Source: Nectonema munidae
Lineage: Eukaryota; Nematomorpha; Nectonematoida; Nectonematidae
DNA length: 64,000 nt
Direction: 5' to 3'
NCBI GenBank assembly: GCA_030549495.1
Contig: JAUIRK010000463.1
Span: forward strand, 619,001-683,000
The notes beneath the pieces are model-generated. The model saw only the letters and a program-made list of their open reading frames with translations, did no database searches and had not been told where the DNA came from. Positions within the stretch are counted from its first letter, which is position 1; every line of letters begins with the position of its first letter. A program made the position numbers and the translations under genes. Shown here in pieces: positions 10,258 through 22,200 of the stretch.

Positions 10258-13200
10258 CTAAAATATTTGCAAAGTTGTGTATTCATCAAGCAATGGTAAG
10301 AGATATATTACTGATCTTAATTCTTCAACTAAAATATAAGGCTTATTTTCGGAAGTGAGTAGTCTGAACGCTTCTATAACTTCTTCAATCGACCCAACAT
10401 TTTCAGATTCTTTGTTTATCATGAATGCCATATACTCTTGCAATGATACAAAGCCCTCTCTATAAAAGTTCAAATGTGAAGGAAAAAAGGTCAAGTAGCG
10501 TAGATGCTTGATTTAGGGCTGCATGGGGGCTATATTTTTCAACTTGATCGTTATTTGAAAGGGGGTTCAGTCAAGCAAGCACTCTTATTGTTAAAATCTA
10601 AGTTGAAGAGGTAAACTTTGTGATATTTGTTTTAATAATGATATTTACGATAAATTATTCTTTAGATCGACTCCTACTCAGTCCTACACTAAATAAACAC
10701 CGTGGTTAATCAAGCAAAAGATATTTTGAACCCCTGACTTAGCCCTTATTCAAATGAGTGGTAAACCAAGCATCTAGGGTATATTAAGTTGTAATTAAAA
10801 CCTATTGGGATCAACGACATCTAAAATAGATGAGAATTCAGGTTCAGATTCGTTTTCATCTACCACAGGTAAGTCATAGCCAAGAGCTCGCAAACAATTT
10901 CTAAAGTCTGCATGACACAATTTGCCACACTTTTCTTTATCGAAATGCTTGAACATCATTCCAAATTCACGCAGAGTCTCTTCCGAAACACCAGATGTAT
11001 TTCTTGCTTGAATTTGTTGTTCAAGATTATGTGTTAATCGCATTCCGAGCTGATCCAATTGATCCCACTGTTGCGCCAAGCTTAATGTGCTGTGCTCTGT
11101 ATATCTATAATCGAATAAAAAGGTAAAAGGTTTGTAAGTCAAAAGAACATATGTAAAGAATTCGGGGTTGTGTAGCTTGTCTATTTTTTTGTTAATCGTT
11201 TAGACTTTAGAGAGTTGATCCTTTAGATTTTTTGAAATCAGATTTCAAACCTATATATTTTTCACTGGCTCCAAATCCTTGCTCAACAGTAATAAAATAT
11301 CGTTTAGGGACGTTTCAACTAAAATACATTTCGCTTACATGACCTTTTTACTTTATAAATGAGTGTTTTCTTCCGTTTGAATGATTTTTTTGCAAAAATT
11401 CAGTTTTAATTTTAAGTTATTTCAGTATGCAAACTTTTAAGAAATAAAAGTTAAAATTATAAATTATAAATAACTGAAGAACCATTAGTATATTATAATG
11501 CAGAAGTTTTAAAAAAAACTATATCTTTAATAGTATATGAATATTACAATAAAATTATGAATAAATGTAGATAAAATGGCACTGAGTCTTCATAAATAAA
11601 AGTTGTAAAGAAAATAAATTGAAAACGTTGAATAAATCTTTTATTTAACAAAATAATAGCAATTCAAGATTGCAAAATTGCTAGTATTTTGTTAAATAAA
11701 AGATTTATTCAACGTTTTCAAAATTATGAATAGTTTCTATCCATTGAACAATGATCTCGCCCCTTAGGAAGTTTCTAAAAGTTGATTCCTGAATTTACAT
11801 CTAGTAAAATTGATGCTAGAAAAAGACTATTCATGCAAATATGTAGACTTGAAAAAGCTAATATACCATATGTAATTTTTTTTAACTCATAATATGATAG
11901 GTCTATTATTTTTCTATTTCAGTTTGAAGTTAAGGCAAAAAAGCTTTATTGTTTTTAAAGTCCTAAAATTTTTAGTTTAGAAGTTGCCTTTATCTTCAGC
12001 AAATACAAATACTTTTTTTCAAAAAAATGTTCAAACAGTTTATTTATTTTCTTTAATTTAGATGAGTGAAATTTGTGTACCCTTTCATCCTCTGGTAATT
12101 ATAAGTAAAAGCAAATGGCATTAAAAAAATCGAAAGTAAAGCAGATTTTAGAGGAATAAGAGTCAGAGTCGTATTGTTCAAGTTTTAAATAATGAAAAAC
12201 CGTTTAATTTCTGTAGGGATATCGAGTGTCTCTTGTTTAGTCGAAGTAAGAGTTGGGCTTCAGGGATGCGCCGGGTAGCAATAAAGCTGGATATAGGATA
12301 GCCGACTCTTTTCAAATTCCAAAATCAGATATAAAGTAAAATGTTTAGAATTTTGATTTAGTTCCCCCAATTTAGATAAATACGTCAAAAATAGAATTAA
12401 CGCATCTTATTGATAAATGTTTAAAAAATCTTAAAGTAAAAATGTTGTAATTAAAACAAAAATTAATACTAACTTCCCTATTTTTAACAAATATTATTTT
12501 TTTATAATAAAGAAGAGCTTTTCAGCATTCAACATGTGATTTTATCAATATAATATTAGTTTCGCTGTACTAAAAATCATTCGGATGTTACCGAACTTAG
12601 TGGCGCACTTAAATATTTTTGGGTCAAGTTTTCGGAATTCGTTTCATTTTCCGCCATTGTAGAGGACTTTTTTTCTTGGTAGCAACGCTTCTGTCAAATA
12701 AATTTCCAATTCTCTTTTATTTTCATTTGAAACCTCTGTAAATTGAGAATCTGCATCTATTCTGTTGCAGAAACAAATTAAGAGGCAATATAAACTGTTA
12801 GTTTGATTGGCTGAATCGTGAAAATTGAGAGTTTTTATCATGTTATATACTAACATAATATAATGTGAGTTTCGAGCATATCAATAAATGGTAATAAAAT
12901 CTTGGAACCGCAATATAGAAATAGCGAAGATATATATAGAAAGTATATTTTTCTGACATTTTTTTAAAGAAATATGTTACCAATATCTAGCTAATCAGGC
13001 GGGTAATAAATGTGCAGCCGGATATCCGGCGCATTCCTAGTTTAAACTTTTTAAGTATTCGGAGTCGAGGTCCGATTTTTTAAGTACTTGTAGTTGCGGT
13101 CGAATTTTTTGTAAGTAATAGGACTTGGCTATTTTTCCTCCAACTCCGCAACCCTGACAAAAAACGTAAAATTAAGAAACAAGATTGAAATCAAATATGT

Positions 13201-16200
13201 TGAAGGAAATACCTTTTCAAAGTTGGTAGTTTAGGTGCTACACGGTTAAATAACTTAAAAATATATGTGAAAATGGGATTTTTCTAACTAATCTTAATGT
13301 TCAAGAGTAGCGTGTGGCTCGAGAGCTCTAAATATTTAAACGTATTCTCGTGTCATTGACCTCTAAATGAACTAACACTAACAAACAATATTGATTGAAA
13401 AGTCCCTGCCACCATAAAATGTGTGCTACTTACTTATTGTCTAGGATGAGGTTTTCTTCTAATATGGCTCCCAGTTTTTCAATTTCTTTCAACTTTTCCT
13501 TGCACTTCGTCACTTCTTCTCCCTTCTTCTTAATGAAAGCAAGTTGGTCCTCCAAACTTCCAGTAAATTCAATCATCGAAGCACGTGTTTTGAGCATCCA
13601 CGAGTAAAAAGAGTTGGCGTACTCCGCAAAATTCTTCCTCAATTTATCATTCTCATTTTGGCGCTCTTCTTCTTTTTCCAAAGCACTCTCCCTCTCCTAG
13701 ATGGAGTAAATCTATTTCATGATTAATTTCAAATTCAGAAATACGTTACCTTAATGATGGCGTTCAAATTATTCCACGTTTCATTAAGCGCTTCAATAGT
13801 GAACCAAGTATAAGGATTAGGTCCGACGTGATATGCTTTTATTTGTTTGTCGAGTTCGCAAAGTTGCGAAAATTCATTTTCCGCTTGATACAAATTTTCC
13901 ACAAAATTCGCATGACTCTTATTAAGCAGCTTAAATTAACGGGGATTTTTGAAAAGCATGAAGAAAAATTAAATGAAATATACCTTGATTTCTTCGAGTG
14001 AGTTGCATTTTACGGGATCCGTTAAATCTTCTTCTGCATTTTCATACCAAGAGTTAAACGAGGAAGCTTTTTTAGCGAACGTCAAATACAACTTCTCAAT
14101 CTTCTTATAATTGTCTTGCATCTCCAAAAGCTTATTTTTGCGATTATTAGAATCATCTACCAACTGACACCACTTCTTTAAAACATCTTCATACCTCTCA
14201 TTTATATCAGACAATTTTTCATGTTGGTTTTCAGACAATTTTTCCTTTAATGAGGTCAGCGTTGCTATACCTTCACTTTCAAAGGATTTCAAAGATGTGT
14301 CAAAGGTTTCATGCTTGGCTATCAAAGGAATAACAGAAGACAAATCTCTACCTAAAATATAAAAACTACACGTACAAAAATCATACAAAAAAATTGTTTC
14401 ACCACTATCGTTAGCCATGCAACTAGAGTTTGCATATTGAAATGAATAACGTGATATTTTTAGAAAATTGTTCTAAGAAATTGATCAACAGTGGTCCATA
14501 TTAAAAATTAATAAGTTACTAAAAACAAACAATGAAAAAGATCGATATTGTGCATTCGAGGATAATTCTCAGATTTTTGAAAGAATTTCATATACTGTCA
14601 AGGATTTTTAACTTGTAGTATATGCGTTGAGCTTATGTTCCCAAGTGCGTGTGTTAATATTCAACACCAAATTATATGAAACATAAATTATAACTTTATT
14701 GACAAAATAAATACCTAACGAAAAATGCAGCATTCAAATTAATATCTTTAAAAATTGGAAAAACGTAAAAACAGCCATAAAAAGCGATTTCATCGATTCA
14801 CCCTTCTTTGGTATACATGAAGGAAATTGGGGTTTTGTGTGAATAGCTTCTTTTAAAATACTTAGTTCTCTTTCTCTCGCTTTGTTAAGGAGAGGATTAG
14901 ATTTTGTAATTAGAATAACAGTGTTCGGATGAAAAATGAAATTTTGAAATGATTGTATAATGTATATAGATATAGGTAGATATCTTGCCGAAACCTTTCT
15001 AATTGATGAAATTGAAGAACTAAGTGGAGATAAAAAAGTGTGGTAAAAAGATGAAATTGCACAACATTTTTTGATTAAATATACGGCTGTGTTTTAAGGA
15101 ATTAAAATTGCCAAAACAATTGAAGACTTTCAGGTTATAGTTTTATTTTAATTATATTTCATTCTAAATTTTTAATACGATTTTTGTCTTACTTGTGACA
15201 TTCTATCAAGTATGAATAGGAACAATCTGTTTACACTATTTTTTAATACAATTATAAATATGGAAATCTTCGTATAAAAATGACAAACATATATTATTAT
15301 TCAAGTAAAAAGTAGACTTCATGTTTTTTATCTAGTAATTAGAAACATGTACTAAAAATGAGAAAATAATTTGTTATGTTGTCTTATTATTTTAAATTTA
15401 TTTTATATGTCACCTATTGTAATCATATTCTTCATTTTTGTAACTAGCGATTACAATCCTCACTGAAGTCGTATTTTTTGTTCAAAACACAATTGTTTAA
15501 ATTTTTCAACATGTAGAAAAGGTATTACTTACTTTCTTCACTTTTTATAGCGCATAAAGTATAAGGGACCAATTTTGACTCGCTGGTACTGAGCTCAACA
15601 AAAGTTGTATAAAAAAATTTTCAAACTAGATACACATAGTTAAATATAATTTTATGCAAACAAATTCTCTTTCTTTCCAATAAGTACACTCTTTGATGAA
15701 TTTAATCAATATTTCATTTCAATAATAGGGCATATTTCACAAAGATTTATCAATTGATGAAATGATAGTAAAGTATTATGGACATCATGGACTCAAGCAA
15801 TTTATTAGAGGTAAGCCTATAAGGTTTGGTTTTAAATTTTGTTCTTTATGTGGAAGCGATGGATATTATTACAAATTTGACTTGTATTCTGGAAAAGATC
15901 AAACTTTACTTAAATATTAAAAACACTTGGCAATCGTGAAAATCGATTGGAAAAATGCCCAGTAATTTCTAAAAACATCTTTTCAAAAGGAAATCTTGGA
16001 AAATTTCAATTTATTGTCAAAAAAGGTGAATTTTATTGGTTCGATGGTTTGATAGTAAAGGCGTAAACAAGTATCTAATGTTCAGAGGTATGATAGAGCT
16101 ATAAAAAATGCGCGATATAGCTCAACCAAAGTTATTGAAAAATTATAACTCAGGTATGGATGGAGTGGATTAACACGATTGGATGTTAAGTAAATATGAG

Positions 16201-19200
16201 GTTACGATATGTTGAAAAAATTCGTATTGGCGATTGATCATTAAGATTGTAGATGTTTGTAGTCACAATTTGGCTTTTATATAGACTCTTTGTAATGATA
16301 ATTATTTCCAACTATTACATTCGAACTATAGCATGCTTTTCTAAAAAAGCAAAACCTGCCCTCATAAATCTTTCCATCCAACCTACTAATGAAAAGATTA
16401 CTCACCTTGTTAATTCACTTCATCGTGTCTGTACAAAAATTGGATTAAAATTAAAGCCGAATGAAACTTGGGCCAGTTCAATACTTTTCTAATATGGTAT
16501 TTTTCAAATTAATTAAATTTTAATTATCTAAGAACTTAAAACACAATTGTTTTATTATTAATTTTTGATTCCTTTAATTTTATTTTAATTTAGGAAAAAG
16601 TTTCTATTTGAATGGTATCCAAATTTCCAATTCTCTTAAGCGTGCCTCGCTTGTTCTAGCAGAATCAAATGATTTATTTAGAACACTCAATAATGACATT
16701 GAAAATTTTTTTCCTTATTTCTCAATAAAATAAATTTTAAGGGTTTATCAGAATCTACTAACTCAATTTACCTCAATCTCAGAAAGCACTAAAATGACAG
16801 CCTTAATAAGCTTAACATCTAAAGTAAAAATGACCTTTTAGGCGGATCTATGCATCCTATTCATCAATCAACAAGAGATTCCAGGAACTTATCATGAGTG
16901 TTTATCCATTATGCTTTAATTCCCTATTCTTACAAGAAATACAAAAAGAGTAATTATTTCGAACTATTACACACTTTCATAGTTAAAGGATATGCTGATA
17001 TAGAAAAATATGAAGAAAACATGGTAGCAATCTCTAAAGTCGATATCATTATAACTCTCAACTTCTTAGTTGGATTCTGCTCCTCGATACCTCACTAATA
17101 GAAACCCAGCACATTGTTATAGAGATCGCTGGATTCAGTAAAATTTTCCTTTACCCTGTGTAAATTTTAAAGAATCTTCCCTAAATATGATAGACCTTAT
17201 CAGACCATCAGTAGTAACAGATCTCACAATTCCAGCTGCTCTTCGAAACCAGTTCATAAAATCTTTTATTCTTAATTTTTATTCAAAATTCCATCACCTC
17301 CCTAAATGCATCCTATCTCCCAACTGTAATCCTATTCTTAAAGAGCTTTTTTCTAATCAATATCTTCATTCTTGCCAGTTTGCACATCTTGACCCTAGGA
17401 TGTTCTCCGATGGTTCATTAGCTCAAAACTTCCTATATGATTTTTCGTTAAATTATAGCGAATTGTTATCCGATAAGTCAATTATTCCTAGCAAATCAGA
17501 TTGGATAAACGAATACAGCCGTCTAGCCTACTTCAACGTGTATAATTGTCCTGCTCCGTTAACAACAAAAACATCTAAACGTATAGTCGTATCCTACCTT
17601 CTTAACGATCCTCTTCCAATCAAATCTGTGCTCAATCATATAACAGAAGGAACATTACCAGAAGACAATTTTATTTACCGTTTAATTTTCAAGGAACGAG
17701 AACTCAAGAAAACAATGTCAAAGGGTTCTGCAAATCATCCATCAATTTAAAAGCCTACCAAGTATCAACTGAATTAAACTTAAGTCACTCTATTTTACCC
17801 GTCTTCACAAGTCAATCAATGACTACAAATTTTCAAACAACTCTTCGCAATTTGAATTCTTTAGCTTCGGCCATGTCAAATGATACAATTATGAACTATT
17901 CATATTTTATGTTATTTGACTGGTCTAACTGGTGCCTCTCTATGAGCCCAGACTTGACTAATTCGATATTCTTCGAACACAACTTGCGCTTGAATGAATA
18001 TACACATCATCTCTGATTATCCCAATATATAGCACCCCTCTTGTTATCAATAGATTTTTCCCTCCAAAATCATTAAGTACCGAAGATCTAAAAGAGTACA
18101 AATATGGACATGCCGAATCTCCTTCTTGGTTTGAAGGGATGCGGCAAAAAGGCTGGAAGTTAGTAACAGCGGCTCTTATAGAATGCCTATTATTTCACCT
18201 TGACATTGAAGGACGCCTTCTTGGCCAAGGCGATAACCAAATCGTAGTAATCAAAAAAGCAAAACCTGCCCTCATAAATCTTTCCATCCAATCTACTAAT
18301 GAAAACATTACTCACCTTGCTAATTCACTTCACCGTGTCTGTACAAAAATTGGATTAAAATTAAAGCCGAATGAAACTTGGGCCAGTTCAATACTTTTCG
18401 AATATGGTATTTTTCAAATTAATTTAACCATTAATTAAATTTTAATTATCTAAGAACTTAAAACACAATTGTTTTATTATTATAATTTTTGATTCCTAAT
18501 TTTATTTTTATTTATTTATTTAGAACACTCAATAATGACATCAGAACCATATTTTCTAACTGCTCAGCATTGGCTGCTAGACACCAGTCTTATTGCCTAC
18601 TCTTATGCGCTTACTCTCTCTCACCTCAGACTGCAAAGGGAAAATAGATTTACTACAGATTTCATTAAAGTCTTACAAGTTATTCCCAAACAATTTGGCG
18701 GTTTAAATATAAATATACATCTAATGTTTTTATGCATATCATCAAGCATAAATTTATTTTAAAATTTTTCCTTATTTCCAATAAAAGAGTTGATATTTTT
18801 GTTAGATTTTGAGCTCAGTCCCAGTGAGTCATTTTTGGGCACATCCGTAATTCAGCAACTAGTGATTTTTTTCTGAAATTTTGTAAAGGTATTATGCCGG
18901 CTATAAATAAGTTGTATATGGTGAAAATTCATCCAATTTCAACGATCTAAATTAGATAGAATCTAAAAATTGAATTTACCGTAGTCATCAGACTTAGCTA
19001 AATTCTGTTTATCAGCAATCCATGATTCGGTCAAGTCAGCCTTCCATAAAAACTCGAGATACGCTAAGTTATCTTGCAATTTGTTTTTTCTCTGGAGAGC
19101 TACCTTTTCTAGTTCATTAATTTTATCAGATAACTTTTCACATCGGCTGAAGATTGCTTTTGAATGTATATTTCCCTAAAAAAAAGCAGATTTTAGTTCG

Positions 19201-22200
19201 ACTTTGAAAAAAATAGAAAAAACAATTACGTTATCTGTCAAAGATTTTCCAGCTTTTTGAAAATCTTCTAATCGATCTTTATGAAATGAAAAATCTGTTA
19301 AAAATGCATCATGTTTCTTCATTAGTCCCTTAATTATAAATCAGTCATACATAATAACAACAAAACTTTCTACATAAAACAGCGGTGTTTCAGTAAAAGT
19401 GTGAAAATATAAAAAAGAATAAGATTGTATAAATGTCATGAAGGCAACAAAAACATAACCTTTTGTGTTTGTATTCAATCTCCGTCTTGAGAGGGTTGTT
19501 AGAAAAACTATTGGTTATTCGTGACCTAAACCTTAAACACAGATCGTGTTCTAAGAAGTGTTCCGTTAAGCTTTAGCGGATATCATCGGGCTAAAAATCG
19601 GACTTTTGTTATATTTTTTAGATACGTACAGCACAAAGACGCATTTTGTATAAAAAGAAGCTGTAATTGATGTTAACATGTACTGTAAAGAATATTATTT
19701 TAGCGAAAAAATAATTTCACGAATTTTGTTTGATGGTTTTGGAACTGCATTGTTCAAAGAAAATTCGCCAAAAATAATTCCTAAATTTTCAAAATTTTTG
19801 CCTAAAAAAGTTGGGTTTTTTAGTTGCTGAATGCTAAATATCGAAGCATATCCCATATCATAGGCCAAAGCCGGCTATTGTCAATGAAAAATCTGATCGC
19901 TCATTCTTAAAGAAAGCGATCTTTCTATTCAAACAATGTTTTAAACCCTTCAGGCCGAATGGGACATGAGGGTTCCATAAAATAGCTGAAAAAGATGAAC
20001 AGAAGGCTAGTTTTTTAAAAATCTTAGACCTAAAGGATTAGAACAAAACCCTAAATACTATATCTATAGAAAAAAAGTGGAAGAGCATAAATTTCTAAAT
20101 TGTTCAAATTGTTAAAAAGCATAAATTGTTTTTCTAAAAATAGAAAAACAAACTAGGATCACCGCCTCCCCCAATCACCATAATACATCATTATATCCAA
20201 CATCCCTATAAAGCAACATACACAGACAGATATTAAAAAGGAATATATATAGCATTTTTACTTCTAAATTGTCTTTTTTTTACTTCTAAATTGTCTTTTT
20301 TAAGTTCTAATTTGTCTTTTTTAGGTTCTAAAATGTCTTTTTTTAAATTCTAAACGCTCTTTCTAAAATAGAAAATAAAATTGAAAAAAGAGAATTTAGG
20401 ACATAAAAAAGACAACTTAGAATTAAAAAATGACAAATTCAAACTAAAAAAAAGACAATTTAGAAGTAAAAATGGTATATATATATATATATATATATGA
20501 GACAGAAGCGGCTCGGTCGCAACTGGTATGGTTATAACAAAATATCTGCCAGTGGAGGCTAACAACAACAAGGCTAACTTTCAAAAAAACTATAACACAA
20601 TGGTACACATGTAAGGCTTTTAATTAGTACTTGAACAACAGCCATATTATCTCCATATTCTTTAGATGACATGAGCTGCATCTTTTCGGATATCCAAGCC
20701 TCTTCTTCATCAATGTTAACTAAAAATTGTTGAAAGGCAAGGCTATCATCCAGCTTTTGACCTCTATCCACGGTCACAGACTTCAGATCTCCCCATTGAG
20801 TTTTCAAATGACTCATTCTTTCGTCAATTTTATCATGCGAGTCAGTACATTCCGATTTCATACGATCTCCAGAATCGATGAGATTCTAAATATAAAATTT
20901 TAATTAACCTCAACGTAATGAATTTTTTACAATAGTGAGAGTTATATGGAAAGCGTTATTTTGATTTCGTTTAATGTTGAATGATAAATTTGGTGTTTTA
21001 ATGAAATGCCTGGAAGTAAAAAATGTAGGCATGCTTTAGAAGCGCTTTGAAGAGATTAATTTAAATATAGATATTAAACATTTTGAAATTTGGTAATAAA
21101 TAATTTATTTCAATGATAAAATTTTAAAAATATAGTGAGAGTGAGAACAGAAGAATTTCAAAGGGAACCTTGTGGATGAATTAATGAACACGGATTCTCT
21201 AAATCAGACATAAACAAAGAAGGATATACATCAAATTATTTGGACATCACAATTTTATAACTGTAATTTCAAGAAGAAAATTTCATTAAATCTATGAGTT
21301 TAAAAAAGTATATTAGATATACGCATTTAAAATTTTATCATATTCGCCAATTATTAGAATATACTATGTTAAAGTAAAAATCGCAACAATGGTTCTAGTC
21401 TTACACATGTACATTTGCGCATGAATATCGGCATAGACAAAAATTATAGCATGTATAATTTATATAGTCAGTCAAGTGATATTTTCTGTAGAGCATTCAC
21501 AGTTTAAAAAGTAAATTTTTGGAAACAGTAAAAATTAATCATTCTCTTTTCTTTTATAAATTTGTAAGAAAAATTTATGCGAGTCTTGCGGAGGTTTTAT
21601 CGTCTTTTTGAAACTTTAAAATGCATTTGAACTAACGTTTTCTTATAACACATAAGCATTATTCTCATTATTATTCTTGCTATACGAATTTTACTTAGGA
21701 TATATAACTTTATAATCATAAAAAGCTAATTCTTTACAATAAATTACATAATATACCTGACAGTTTACGCAAAATAACGAATTTCATTTCTTTATTCTCT
21801 TCTTTATTTCATTCTTTATTTTTTTATAGTCTATTTCAATTGACTATATTGTATTAAAAAAGGTTAAGATGTGTATAAATTAAAACATACAATAAGTAAC
21901 TTTCGTCTTCTAACGCCAATAATAATATAAAGAGAAAGCTTAAAACATAAAATGGCTTTTTAAAACATTTAATCACTAGGTATGTAAATAATTCTGAACA
22001 AGCTGGGCGTTTCCAATTTAATACTCTTAATCTGTAGCTGCTAAATTTAGGAACAGCTTGCACCCCTGATTAAATCTACATCAATATGAAAAATAAACAT
22101 CTTATTTACTTGGATATTATTTTCGTGATTCGCTAGTTCAAGTTCAAATCTTTTATGCTTTTTGCGTAAATTTTGCACACAAATTAAATCCTTGCCATAA

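Larger units (their letters stand above)
11105..13433. other. alpha-spectrin intron, exons 39-38
   Basis: A 2.3-kb intron holding a long hairpin (11619-11721), a possible hAT-like relic (12261-13040) and, around 13045-13160, a decayed stretch reading on the minus strand like a hAT terminus (CAGGGTTGCGGAGTTGGAGG). The rest is plain AT-rich DNA. Confidence 0.6.
16343..18762 (+). pseudogene. Endogenous negative-strand RNA virus polymerase (L) relic, partly duplicated
   Basis: An old copy of an L gene (RNA-directed RNA polymerase of Mononegavirales or a close order) inside an alpha-spectrin intron, antisense to that gene. Three parts are seen: a block lying downstream of the active site (16343-16880), a block from the conserved region before the active site through it (about 16835-18252), and a second copy of the downstream block (18253-18762). 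Recognisable short motifs are KEREL (motif F, near 17700), a D-x-x-N-W motif A (near 17910), QKGW and the catalytic GDNQ (18232-18243). Frameshifts and stops show that it is inactive. Base composition is less extreme than its neighbours. Confidence 0.85.

Noticed and set aside
16343-18762. Functional viral polymerase
   Set aside because: Several frameshifts, stops and an out-of-order duplication; it is a relic.
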